The notes below the pieces were generated by a model. That model saw nothing but the letters and a program-made list of their open reading frames with translations. It was not told where the DNA came from and ran no database searches. Source: CALODP01 sp942492055 (GTDB lineage: Bacteria; Bacteroidota; Ignavibacteria; Ignavibacteriales; Melioribacteraceae). From it: a stretch of DNA of 64,000 bases. Each line of letters starts with the position of its first letter. Within the stretch, counting starts at the first letter, position 1. Positions 25,272 through 33,491 of this stretch are shown here, in pieces. The position numbers and the translations under genes are program-made. The stretch lies in the NCBI GenBank assembly GCA_942492055.1, contig CALODP010000025.1, positions 62,001-126,000 of the forward strand, given 5' to 3'.

Positions 25272-26765
25272 CTACTCCGCTTGCATTTCTTTTAATTTCA
25301 TCTGTACCCAGCGAACCGAAACTCCGAGACTTTCAGCTGCTGCGGTTCGGTTTCCATCAAATCTTTCCAGTCTTTTCTTAAGAATAGTTTTTTCCATCTC
25401 TTTAAGAGTCCCTTCGAAATCGCATTCGCTTTCGTCGTCATCCCAAATTATATGTTCTGCGCCAATTTTATTTCCGTCTGCCAAGATAACGGCTCGCTGC
25501 ATTACATTGGAAAGCTGTCGGACATTTCCGGGCCAATTATATTTCTCAAGCTTCTTTATCGCAGCCATATCGATTGTTTTCTTGTCTTCGGTCATATTCT
25601 TTACGAAGAAATCGGCCAATAGTACAATGTCTCCTTTCCTTTCTCTAAGGGGAGGGAGCATAACCGGAAAGACATTCAAACGATAGAAAAGATCTTCTCT
25701 GAAAGTTCCTTCCTTTACGAGCTTCTTCAAATCCTTATTTGTGGCGGCTACAATTCTTACATCAACTTTCTTTACATGTGTATCACCGAGGCGCATTATT
25801 TCTTTGTTTTCCAGTACTCGGAGAAGTTTAGCTTGGAGCGCGCTTGAGATATCGGCTATTTCATCCAGAAAAAAAGTACCGCCATTGGCAACCTCGAGTA
25901 AGCCTTTTTTATCTGTTGTAGCTCCGGTAAAAGCTCCTTTTTTATATCCGAACAATTCACTCTCAAGCAAGTTATCCGGAATGGAACCGCAGAACTGAGC
26001 AAGATAAGGGTTAGCGTCTCTTCTGCTTAATTTGTGAACAGCCTGGGCTACAAGATCCTTTCCTGTTCCACTTTCTCCAAGAATAAGAACTGTAGCGTCC
26101 GTATCCGCGACTTTTCTAATGAGACGGGAGAGATTCTTCATCGGTGTGCTTTCACCGATCATTTTAGGAATCGGGGCGATATTATCAATTTGATTCTTGA
26201 GCTTCTCCTTTTCATCTTCCAGTTTCTCAACACTCATTATTTTGTCGAGAGCGAGAGAAACAAGATTGGAAAAGAAATTCAGAAATATCAGATTTTCTTC
26301 GGTAAATTCACTTCGATCTTTTGTACTATCAACTGCAATAACTCCCCATATTTCCTCTTCGCGGAAGATAGGAACACCGATGATAGATTTTATTTGGTTA
26401 ATCTGTATGCTCTGAAATTTCGAAATATGCGGATCACTCATCGCGTCGTGATAAAGAACCGAATTTTTTTCTTCCATTACATTTTGTAGAATACCGGAAG
26501 AGAATTCCGACATGTCTGTAATGGATTCTTGATTTACATGACGTGCGGAAATAATATCAAAACGGGATTCTTCATTAAGTCTGACAAATAGTCCGCGTTC
26601 GGCATTAACAACACCGATAACCCAATCAAGCGCTTCCTCGATTAAGCTTTCTCTGTATTTGCTTTTATTCAATTTATCCGAAATGAAATAGATTGCCTCA
26701 AGTTGTTCTTTCGTAAGATCCTTAACCTGCTTAATATTTTCTTGTATGGTACTATTCATAATCAA
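25272..26765 (-). CDS. GAF-domain sigma-54-dependent transcriptional activator
   Basis: A 497-residue enhancer-binding protein. An N-terminal GAF-type sensor domain covers about 40-180 (YRESLIEEALDWVIGVVNAERG ... IIGVPIFREEEIWGVIAVDS). The AAA+ domain has Walker A GESGTGKD (230-237), GAFTGA (277-282) and Walker B TFFLDEIADI (297-306). The C-terminal helix-turn-helix reads NRTAAAESLGVSVRWVQMKL. GAF domains bind small ligands, so this replaces a phosphorylated receiver. It is four bases after the lipoprotein gene and directly before the kinase. Confidence 0.94.
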   Translation of the reverse strand: MIMNSTIQENIKQVKDLTKEQLEAIYFISDKLNKSKYRESLIEEALDWVIGVVNAERGLFVRLNEESRFDIISARHVNQESITDMSEFSSGILQNVMEEKNSVLYHDAMSDPHISKFQSIQINQIKSIIGVPIFREEEIWGVIAVDSTKDRSEFTEENLIFLNFFSNLVSLALDKIMSVEKLEDEKEKLKNQIDNIAPIPKMIGESTPMKNLSRLIRKVADTDATVLILGESGTGKDLVAQAVHKLSRRDANPYLAQFCGSIPDNLLESELFGYKKGAFTGATTDKKGLLEVANGGTFFLDEIADISSALQAKLLRVLENKEIMRLGDTHVKKVDVRIVAATNKDLKKLVKEGTFREDLFYRLNVFPVMLPPLRERKGDIVLLADFFVKNMTEDKKTIDMAAIKKLEKYNWPGNVRQLSNVMQRAVILADGNKIGAEHIIWDDDESECDFEGTLKEMEKTILKKRLERFDGNRTAAAESLGVSVRWVQMKLKEMQAE

Positions 26766-26769
26766 AAGC

Positions 26770-27762
26770 CTATTGTAAAATTTTGAATGTTGCCGGTTTC
26801 GAACGGGTTTTGTTTTGGTATTCGTCGGTTGCCCAAATCACCCAAAAGTACTCACCGAAACTATTCCCCGATAATTTCCGATCAACCGTGACCCCAATAG
26901 AATCGGAGGGGATATTACTTTTCTCCCAAACAACTTCGGGCGCCACTTCATTGGAGTACACTTGTACGGTATATTTATGAGTAAAGCCCGGCAAAAATCT
27001 TTTCCATTTTAATCGGGGTGTAACCGAAACAGAGTCTTCGTTATTCTTAGGAGAGAGTATCGAAATTTCCTGCTTAATAATTCTCTTAACATTAGAAGAG
27101 CCGATAACAAATTCTTTTTCAGATTTATCTTTCACTGTAAGAAATAGATCTTTGCCGATAATATCATCAATTGTTCCGACGTTCAAATCGAAGAAGAAAA
27201 ATTCTTGTGAAAATCTGTTCATCTTTATCTCTTCCAATTCTTTTCTGAGGCCTAAATCTGAATTTACCAGAAAAACAGAATCGATATCATTTTCATCATC
27301 AGATATGGTTGCTTCGATCTTTATCTTAACTCTCTGGTTATCCGGAGGAGTATCATAGCGGTTTTCTACGATACTAAAGAAAAATAAATCCGAAATTTTC
27401 GGAGTACTATTTAGGTAATGATATACATTTTTCTTCTTGGACCTATTCCAGTTGAGAAAAAGTGAATCTTCACCGAAACCGTTTTTAGTGAAACATAACC
27501 AACCGTTTTCTCTTTCGACATTCGCGATTGAGAATTTCCCCTCCGAGTCTGTTGTGACCAGACAATCGTTATTCTTCCAGAAAACATTAACATCCTTGAT
27601 TGGTTTCCGGGGGAAGGCCTCCGTTTGAATAACACCATTAATGGAGGCCAAAGTGGATACCGGATTGTCCGGATCCAAAGGATTATTTCTCGGGGCTTCG
27701 CAAGAACTAAGGCAAAGGAGAATAACCATGAATAACGATATTTGGAATATGAGTTTCGGCAT
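26770..27762 (-). CDS. Lipoprotein with carboxypeptidase-regulatory-like and Ig-like parts
   Basis: A 330-residue lipoprotein; LCLSSC puts the lipidated residue at Cys21. It is followed by the NNPLDPDNP motif common in exported lipoproteins of this group. Residues about 40-110 resemble a carboxypeptidase regulatory domain (SINGVIQTEAFPRKPIKDVNVFW ... DSEGKFSIANV). The rest is beta-rich, ending in a FN3-like part (SPKNNEDSVSVTPRLKWKR). The ATG at 27762 is chosen because the signal peptide starts there; the longer frame to 27825 adds no signal-like sequence. First gene of the leftward signalling unit. Confidence 0.75.
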   Translation of the reverse strand: MPKLIFQISLFMVILLCLSSCEAPRNNPLDPDNPVSTLASINGVIQTEAFPRKPIKDVNVFWKNNDCLVTTDSEGKFSIANVERENGWLCFTKNGFGEDSLFLNWNRSKKKNVYHYLNSTPKISDLFFFSIVENRYDTPPDNQRVKIKIEATISDDENDIDSVFLVNSDLGLRKELEEIKMNRFSQEFFFFDLNVGTIDDIIGKDLFLTVKDKSEKEFVIGSSNVKRIIKQEISILSPKNNEDSVSVTPRLKWKRFLPGFTHKYTVQVYSNEVAPEVVWEKSNIPSDSIGVTVDRKLSGNSFGEYFWVIWATDEYQNKTRSKPATFKILQ

Positions 27763-27993
27763 CACACATTTGGATAATCTAACTGCATAAAAATAATTAA
27801 AATTCGTATTGAAAGTTATAAACATTTTAGTATGTTCAAAAAAAATGTAATCAAAAGAATAATTCTCTTTGAAATCACTCCTTCAATAGCTAAATTTTCA
27901 CGCAAGAGCAAATATTTTTAGTAATTCTTATGCATTTCATAATATTTTACCGAAAGCTTGCTCACTATATTACATTCATTTTTACAATTTTTT

Positions 27994-27998
27994 AGGAG
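27994..27998 (+). promoter_or_regulatory. Ribosome-binding site of the cold-shock gene
   Basis: AGGAG lies nine bases before the ATG at 28008, preceded by a T-rich leader. The site fixes the start of the 70-residue protein. Confidence 0.8.
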
Positions 27999-28007
27999 TT
28001 TCCAAAG

Positions 28008-28220
28008 ATGGCAGCAAAGGAAATGGGAACCGTAAAATGGTTCAATGCCACCAAAGGATTCGGATTTATTGAGAGAGAAAATGGTAGCGACATTTTTGTG
28101 CATTATTCCTCAATATCCAGAGATGGTTACAAATCTTTAGACGAAGGACAGAAAGTAGAATTCGAAGTCGGGGAAGGTCGCAAAGGTGAGCAAGCAGTCG
28201 ATGTATCAATAGTCGAATAA
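28008..28220 (+). CDS. Cold-shock protein, CspA family
   Basis: A 70-residue single OB-fold nucleic-acid chaperone. Both RNA-binding motifs are present: KGFGFI (RNP1) and DIFVHY (RNP2), with KWFNATKG ahead. It destabilises RNA structure at low temperature or in growth transitions. It is a single gene with its own leader and a terminator at 28234-28257, divergent from the lipoprotein/kinase unit. Confidence 0.96.
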   Translation: MAAKEMGTVKWFNATKGFGFIERENGSDIFVHYSSISRDGYKSLDEGQKVEFEVGEGRKGEQAVDVSIVE

Positions 28221-28233
28221 ACCGAAAGTTTCA

Positions 28234-28257
28234 AAAAGCGGCAGGGCAGCCGCTTTT
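28234..28257 (+). terminator. Intrinsic terminator after the cold-shock gene
   Basis: AAAAGCGGC (28234-28242) pairs exactly with GCCGCTTTT (28249-28257) around a six-base loop. It also faces the end of the leftward hydrolase gene at 28265, so it may serve both. Confidence 0.85.
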
Positions 28258-28264
28258 GATTATA

Positions 28265-29107
28265 TTAAATTTCTATTCCTCTTATCCACTTAGAAAAAAT
28301 TTCCGCCAATTTAATTCTGCTACTGGAGAAAGAATGGCCGGAACTGATAGCGTATGCCTTTTTCGGAGTTGTATTCATACTTTTGAGTAGAGCTTCCAAG
28401 GGGGAATGGTGCAACTCCATTGGAGCAACAAAATCATTTTTTGCCCCGACAAGCAGCAGCGATTTCTTTTCGAAAGCCTTTGCTTTGTTCAATAAATTCC
28501 AGTGATCTTTATTCTCTACCATTTCGTTGAAAAGGTCGGTTCCTGTAACACCTGTCAATAATTGGGCGCCAGTGTTCAAGCCCTCCATTGTAATATCGAG
28601 GAACTCCTTGTTTGATAGGAGATAATCAGCGAATAAACCGAAATTGAAGCCGGCAAATGATGCGGCGTGAGTGATATCATCCCTTTCGGCAGCAGTCATA
28701 AGAGCAGCGAATCCTCCGAGGGAATGTCCGGCAAGAACAATTCTTGTTGAATCGCCTCTGTATTTATCCTTAACATCGGTGTTCTTTAGATAATCTATTG
28801 CTGAGTGAACGTCTTCCAAACAATTGGAGAAGGAATATTTGCCACTGCTTCCCCAAGAGCCTCTGTAATGAAACACAAGAACATTCCATCCCATTCGGCG
28901 AACGATATGAGCAAGATCGAAATTTGTTTCGTTTCCGGGAAAGCCGTGAAGTAGTATTAAAATCGGATGAGGCCCCTCGCCGTTGGCAATGAACATTGTC
29001 CCCAATAACTTTTCTCCTTTGCTAGGTATTAAAACCGGCTGCATCGAAGGGGGGAACTCATTGCTTATACTTTTGGGGTCTTCGGTAATCGGATTATAAT
29101 CGAACAT
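28265..29107 (-). CDS. Alpha/beta-fold hydrolase
   Basis: A 280-residue cytosolic serine hydrolase. The oxyanion segment HGFPG (54-58), YRGSWGSSG and the nucleophile elbow GHSLGG (127-132, Ser129) are clear, with VGAKNDFVAP for Asp and GHSFSSSR for the catalytic His near the C-terminus. It resembles the S9-like/BD-FAE acyl hydrolases. Substrate unknown. Single gene, converging on the cold-shock gene and divergent from proS. Confidence 0.88.
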   Translation of the reverse strand: MFDYNPITEDPKSISNEFPPSMQPVLIPSKGEKLLGTMFIANGEGPHPILILLHGFPGNETNFDLAHIVRRMGWNVLVFHYRGSWGSSGKYSFSNCLEDVHSAIDYLKNTDVKDKYRGDSTRIVLAGHSLGGFAALMTAAERDDITHAASFAGFNFGLFADYLLSNKEFLDITMEGLNTGAQLLTGVTGTDLFNEMVENKDHWNLLNKAKAFEKKSLLLVGAKNDFVAPMELHHSPLEALLKSMNTTPKKAYAISSGHSFSSSRIKLAEIFSKWIRGIEI

Positions 29108-29297
29108 TTCTTTCTCGATTTATAACATAATTAGTTGTTTTTTATTTCTTGTCCCAATAATAAGAAAATACTTTCTATTTCTCACGCCCGGAATAGGCGT
29201 TCAAAACAAAATGTTCTTCATTCGATATACTGTTTTTGATATGAGGGGGAGTTTTCTTATTTTTGAAGCTTATTTTACGAACAAAAAACATAGAAAA

Positions 29298-30986
29298 ATG
29301 AAATTCAGTGAATCGTTTATCCCTACGTTAAAAGAAGTTCCTTCCGACGCGGTTATTCCTAGCCATATTTTGATGGTACGTTCCGGAATGGTTAGAATGC
29401 TCTCGGCCGGGGTTTATTCCTTCTTGCCTCTTGGCTACAAAGTTTTGAAGAAAGTAACCGAAATTATTCGTGAAGAAATTGACGCTATCGGCGGACAGGA
29501 ATTCCACTTGCCGGCTCTTAATCCGAGAGAAATCTGGGAAGAGACTAACCGTGTCGAAGCTTTTGGCGATACGATGTTCCATATTAAGAACAGAGATTAT
29601 GTGCTTGCTCCTACTCATGAAGAGATCATGACATATCACGCCAAAGGAGCGTTAAAATCATATAAGGATCTGCCACAGATTTGGTATCAGATTCAAACCA
29701 AATTCAGAAACGAACCTCGCCCGAGAAGTGGTGTTATTCGTGGACGCCAGTTCCTGATGAAAGATGCTTATTCTTTCGATAGTACATGGGAAGGGTTGGA
29801 TGCTTCTTACGATAAACATGCGAAAGCTTACAGAAATATTTTCGATAGATGCGGAATCAAGTTTTTCATCGTTGGAGCTTCCAGTGGCGCTATGGGCGGA
29901 AGCAAATCGGAAGAGTTTATGGTTAAATCCGACGCCGGTGAAGATACTGTTGCTCATTGCGAAAGCTGCGGATATGCCGCGAATTTCGAAGTTGCTACTT
30001 CGGTTATCGATGGCGCTCCTCGTTACGACGAAAGCAAAGAGATTTTCGAAATCTCCACTCCTAATGTTAAATCTATAGATGAGCTTTGCGAATTCTTGAA
30101 AATTGATGAAAAGCAAACCGCTAAATCAAGAGTTTATATGCACAACGACAAACCTGTTATGGTTCTCATGCTTGGTAACGACGAAGTTAACGAAACCAAA
30201 CTTGAGGCTGTATTAGGCGGAAATGTTCGTCCTGCTCATCCCGAAGAATTAAAAGATATTTCCGGTGCCGACGCTGGTTCCATAGGACCTATCGGTTTCA
30301 AATACAAAGTTATTGCCGATAACAGATTGAAAAACGGAAACAATCTTTATAGTGGCGCAAATAAAAACGATTATCATATCGGTGGTATCGATTTCGACAG
30401 AGACCTCAAAGACGTTGAGTTCTTCGATCTTCGTACCGTGCAAACCGGTGAAGTTTGTCCTCGTTGCGGCAAAACTTTGGATGTATTCAAAGCTATTGAG
30501 CTCGGACATATTTTCAAACTCGGTACTCGCTACTCCGAAGGAATGGGAGCTAACTTCCTTGACGAAAACGGCCAGGCTCACCCATTAATCATGGGTAGTT
30601 ACGGTATCGGTGTGGAAAGAGTTCTTGCTTGCTATCTCGAGCAAAACTATGACGAAAACGGTATTATCTGGGATAAAACTCTTGCTCCGTTCGATATTCA
30701 TCTTGTCGGGTTGACGATGAAGAAAGAACATATGGCAGAGGCTTGCGAAGATATCTACAATAAGTTGAAAGAAAACGGTTTCGATGTTCTTTATGACGAC
30801 AGAAAAGACGCTATGGCCGGATTCAAATTCAACGATGCCGATCTTCTCGGTATGCCTGTGCAGGTTGTTATAGGGGAAAAGAATTTCAAAAATGGCATGG
30901 TTGAAATCAAAGTTCGCAAGACCGGCGAGAAATTCCAGGTTAGTCTCGACGAATTAGTCGCTAAGCTGAAAGATTTACTTAAATAA
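29298..30986 (+). CDS. proS: Prolyl-tRNA synthetase (bacterial type)
   Basis: Charges tRNA-Pro. A 562-residue class II enzyme: motif 1 near the N-terminus (PSHILMVRSGMVRMLSAGVYSFLPLGY), motif 2 (FRNEPRPRSGVIRGRQFLMKDAYSF), an editing INS insertion between about residues 230 and 390 (DELCEFLKIDEKQTAKSRVY ... NVRPAHPEEL), motif 3 (MGSYGIGVERVLA) and a C-terminal anticodon-binding domain. The ATG at 29298 starts MKFSESFIPTL as usual; the earlier in-frame ATG at 29211 adds 29 non-conserved residues. Followed by a large hairpin at 31001-31074. Confidence 0.96.
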   Translation: MKFSESFIPTLKEVPSDAVIPSHILMVRSGMVRMLSAGVYSFLPLGYKVLKKVTEIIREEIDAIGGQEFHLPALNPREIWEETNRVEAFGDTMFHIKNRDYVLAPTHEEIMTYHAKGALKSYKDLPQIWYQIQTKFRNEPRPRSGVIRGRQFLMKDAYSFDSTWEGLDASYDKHAKAYRNIFDRCGIKFFIVGASSGAMGGSKSEEFMVKSDAGEDTVAHCESCGYAANFEVATSVIDGAPRYDESKEIFEISTPNVKSIDELCEFLKIDEKQTAKSRVYMHNDKPVMVLMLGNDEVNETKLEAVLGGNVRPAHPEELKDISGADAGSIGPIGFKYKVIADNRLKNGNNLYSGANKNDYHIGGIDFDRDLKDVEFFDLRTVQTGEVCPRCGKTLDVFKAIELGHIFKLGTRYSEGMGANFLDENGQAHPLIMGSYGIGVERVLACYLEQNYDENGIIWDKTLAPFDIHLVGLTMKKEHMAEACEDIYNKLKENGFDVLYDDRKDAMAGFKFNDADLLGMPVQVVIGEKNFKNGMVEIKVRKTGEKFQVSLDELVAKLKDLLK

Positions 30987-31000
30987 AACTACTTTTTCAT

Positions 31001-31074
31001 AGGGGGCTGTCTCTATCGTGATTATTTCTTTAATACTCCTAAGTTATTCACGGTTACTTTAGAGGCAGCCCCCT
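31001..31074 (+). terminator. Long hairpin between proS and the RsmI-like gene
   Basis: AGGGGGCTGTCTCTA (31001-31015) pairs with TAGAGGCAGCCCCCT (31060-31074), 15 pairs with one wobble. An inner CGTGA (31017-31021) pairs with TCACG (31048-31052). Only a short T-rich tail follows, so it may be a terminator or a stable processing or attenuation element. Confidence 0.6.
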
Positions 31075-31089
31075 TATTATTTGAATCCT

Positions 31090-31767
31090 ATGAAACCTAC
31101 TTTATATATCGTCTCGACTCCGATCGGGAATTACGACGACATTACATTACGCGGTCTGAATGCTTTGAAGGAGGCCGATTTTATTATTTGCGAAGAGTTT
31201 AAGATTGCCAGAAGGCTTCTTGCCCATTACGGAATAGAGAAAGAGCTCTATTCGTTAAACGAGCACAACGAGAAGGAAGAAGCAAGAGAATTGGCTCAGA
31301 AGATTTTGACCGAGGGGAAGAAGGTCGCGTTAATTTCCGACTGCGGAACTCCGATGTTTTCCGATCCAGGGCATCATTTGCTCGATTGGTGCATCTCATT
31401 TAAGATCACTATTAAAGTGTTGCCCGGAACCAGCTCTTTGATTCCTGCTCTAACCGGCTCTAACCTAAAGGTTGAGAAATTTTATCACTACGGATGGCTT
31501 TCTCCGAAAAGTGATATCCGAAGACGAGAGCTGATGAATCTTAAAAGGAATAAAAGCGTTATTGTTCTGATGGATACACCATATCGCTTGAATAAACTTG
31601 CCAGTGAAGTTGCCAAGGTTTTCGGTGACAATGCCAGAGTTGTTGTTGCTTTTGAACTGACCGGGAATAAAGAAAAGTTTTTCCGAGGTGGCGCGGGGGA
31701 AATTGCCAAAGAGATTAACGACAAGAAGTTGAAAGGGGAATTTGTTTTTCTGGTGGATAACAGATAA
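31090..31767 (+). CDS. RsmI-like tetrapyrrole-methylase-fold methyltransferase
   Basis: A 225-residue protein starting MKPTLYIVSTPIGNYDDITLRGLNAL, the family start of RsmI, which 2'-O-methylates C1402 of 16S rRNA. LISDCGTPMFSDPG gives the SAM pocket, and LPGTSSLIPALTGS the substrate loop. At 225 residues it is shorter than standard RsmI (about 275), lacking most of the C-terminal part, so it belongs to the shorter paralogous branch of this family found in Bacteroidota; its exact target is unsure. The ATG at 31090 is used rather than the TTG at 31081. Confidence 0.8.
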   Translation: MKPTLYIVSTPIGNYDDITLRGLNALKEADFIICEEFKIARRLLAHYGIEKELYSLNEHNEKEEARELAQKILTEGKKVALISDCGTPMFSDPGHHLLDWCISFKITIKVLPGTSSLIPALTGSNLKVEKFYHYGWLSPKSDIRRRELMNLKRNKSVIVLMDTPYRLNKLASEVAKVFGDNARVVVAFELTGNKEKFFRGGAGEIAKEINDKKLKGEFVFLVDNR

Positions 31768-31920
31768 GAGAAAAATTTCTCCCGAAACCCTCATTACTTG
31801 AAATGAATGAGATATTTTTATAAGATTGAAACTATAAATGAATCACTTCTTCACCTTGATACCGATGAGATGAAGTATGGTGGTTGTTATTCCGTAAATT
31901 ATCTTCCGGAGGATTGATAA

Positions 31921-32463
31921 ATGTTAATGATTCAAGATGTGGACCTTACTCCAAATCCCCAAGCACTAAAATTTATTCTTAACGAAAGAGTTTTGATTAG
32001 CGAAACCAGAAACTACGCTAACGCTGCCGAGGCAGAAAATGATCCTTTCGCTAAAGGTATCTTCGAAATTGATGGTGTTGTTTCCGTTTTTTATATGGAT
32101 AAATTCGTAACGGTTGAAAAACGCCCCGATGTTACCTGGGGACAAATCCAGAAAACACTTATCGATTATGTGAAAAACTTCGACAGAGCTTTGATTCCTT
32201 CCGAAAAAGAGGTTGAAGGGGCTACTGAAGAGGAAACCGAACTATTGAAGAAGATAAATGTATTGCTAGACCAAAGAGTTCGTCCAGCTTTGGCCGGTGA
32301 CGGCGGTGGTTTGGAAGTTTTAGGACTCGAAGGACTTACATTAACCATAAGATACCAGGGAGCATGCGGAAGTTGTCCCAGTGCCATCAGAGGAACTCTC
32401 GTGGCTATAGAAAATCTTCTCCGCAGAGAACTTAATCCGAATATTCAGGTTGTTGCAGGTTAA
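31921..32463 (+). CDS. Nfu/NifU-like iron-sulfur cluster scaffold
   Basis: A 180-residue protein with an Nfu_N domain (about 1-88, LTPNPQALKFILNERVL ... FYMDKFVTVEKRPDVTW) and a NifU C-terminal domain (about 105-178) with the cluster-binding CGSC (C149, C152) in YQGACGSCPSA. Nfu proteins hold and pass on Fe-S clusters to target enzymes. The N-terminal domain is the one also seen in eukaryotic and some bacterial Nfu proteins. A terminator follows at 32499-32540. Confidence 0.93.
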   Translation: MLMIQDVDLTPNPQALKFILNERVLISETRNYANAAEAENDPFAKGIFEIDGVVSVFYMDKFVTVEKRPDVTWGQIQKTLIDYVKNFDRALIPSEKEVEGATEEETELLKKINVLLDQRVRPALAGDGGGLEVLGLEGLTLTIRYQGACGSCPSAIRGTLVAIENLLRRELNPNIQVVAG

Positions 32464-32498
32464 TTATTAACGACCAATCGAATAAATAAATATTCATG

Positions 32499-32540
32499 CA
32501 AAGCCCGTGCGGATAGTAAACATAACTCCGGCGGGCTTTT
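32499..32540 (+). terminator. Intrinsic terminator after the Nfu gene
   Basis: AAAGCCCG starting at about 32500 pairs with CGGGCTTT ending at about 32539, with a partly paired interior (GCGG with CCGG), followed by TTCCTTTT. Confidence 0.75.
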
Positions 32541-32628
32541 CCTTTTGATAGAAAGAGATAATTTCCGAAAAATACATCCCCGAATCCATTCAGTTAATAT
32601 CATCCATAATGTTGGAGAAGTTTTCTGA

Positions 32629-33009
32629 AACAGTGGAGATTCTAACCGAACCCATGATGATGCGAAACGAAACTTTGATGCTCTCTTACGAACCCATGAT
32701 GATGTTGAACGAGATAATGATACTTCACATCGTCCTAGTGGTGACTATCAGCGTGACATTGACACACATAACCGAAGCAGTGGCAATAACAATCGAGACC
32801 GTGAAGCTATTAATCTGATCCTTGACGATTCTCAGAAACACATTGCCACTATTCTCCGAGACTTTGGCGCCATTCTACTAAACAATGATGCTCTCCGACG
32901 AAAAAGAATATTGCAACTGGATACCAATTATGAGCAATATGTATGCGGGGATCGGTATCACGGAAAAGGAGCATGGCTTCACATATTCCGGATGTTTCTA
33001 ATGTATTAA
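32629..33009 (+). pseudogene. Probable remnant of a protein-coding gene
   Basis: Starting just after a TGA at 32626 a frame stays open for 126 codons to a TAA at 33007 but has no ATG, GTG or TTG for most of its length. Its translation is protein-like: RTHDD appears twice 14 codons apart (CGAACCCATGATGATG at 32647 and 32689), then a helical stretch (DREAINLILDDSQKHIATIL). An overlapping frame from an ATG at 32609 (69 codons) covers the first half with an unlikely Met- and Ile-rich product. A frameshifted or truncated gene is the simplest reading. No family is recognised. Confidence 0.4.
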
Positions 33010-33147
33010 AATCTATTGTGTAAAGGAAGATTAAAGGAACGGATATGGGTCAAAACGGAGTGCTATTGCATAAAAAAGAAGCTCCTAAGTATCTCTTAAG
33101 AGCTTTTAATAAACTTATGATCTTAATTCCGTAAAGTAGGAAAGCTT
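33010..33147. other. Intergenic gap behind the gene remnant
   Basis: This 138-base stretch between the gene remnant and the small membrane protein gene has no frame worth calling and no clear hairpin with a T-run. Together with 32464-32628 it makes up the non-coding surroundings of the remnant. Confidence 0.5.
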
Positions 33148-33342
33148 CTATTTTCCTCCGCCGAGTATTTTGGCCGGTAATCTGATTATTGAGGCGAGGA
33201 GCTCGAATACTCCGTCAACAGCAATACCTACCAGACGGAAGGGGAGCAGTAATAACCAGACAATGGGATATAATAGAATTGCGGTCAGAGCCAAAGGCCA
33301 GCAGAAGAAGAGAAGAATTAACCATAGAATAAACGTTTTCAT
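33148..33342 (-). CDS. Small membrane protein, 64 residues
   Basis: The frame begins MKTFILWLILLFFCWPLA and is almost entirely hydrophobic, with two probable membrane helices (about 3-38 and 40-58) and a basic GGGK end. GAGGT lies a few bases before the ATG, a good ribosome-binding site. It is transcribed leftward behind the arginine cluster but separated from it by a strong terminator, so it needs its own promoter. Similar short membrane proteins are common in Bacteroidota, without known function. Confidence 0.65.
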   Translation of the reverse strand: MKTFILWLILLFFCWPLALTAILLYPIVWLLLLPFRLVGIAVDGVFELLASIIRLPAKILGGGK

Positions 33343-33352
33343 AATTTACCTC

Positions 33353-33397
33353 AAAAAAAAAGCCCGGATAAGAGTGCGCGTTCTCTTTTGTCCGGGC
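33353..33397 (-). terminator. Strong intrinsic terminator downstream of the arginine cluster
   Basis: On the minus strand GCCCGGA (33397-33391) pairs with TCCGGGC (33368-33362), with a further AAGAG/CTCTT inner pairing, followed by a run of nine Ts. It should end transcripts from argH. Confidence 0.9.
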
Positions 33398-33433
33398 AAT
33401 TAGTTTAGCAATAGCTTAACCAGTAAACTTGCG

Positions 33434-33471
33434 CCATACATCTTAACCCGTTAGGAGAGTAAGACGTATGG
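33434..33471 (-). other. Hairpin in the argH 3' untranslated region
   Basis: CCATACATCTTA (33434-33445) pairs with TAAGACGTATGG (33460-33471) except for one position. It lies between the argH stop and the terminator and has no T-run, so it may protect or process the end of the arg transcript. Confidence 0.55.
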
Positions 33472-33491
33472 GTAGGAAAGGAGTTTCACTT

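Noticed and set aside
26034..26489. Rightward 151-codon frame
   Set aside because: It is antisense to the GAF-AAA activator, with no recognisable domain.
32609..32818. Rightward 69-codon frame with many Met and Ile
   Set aside because: The composition is unlike a normal protein and the overlapping frame is more protein-like, so it is treated as part of a gene remnant.
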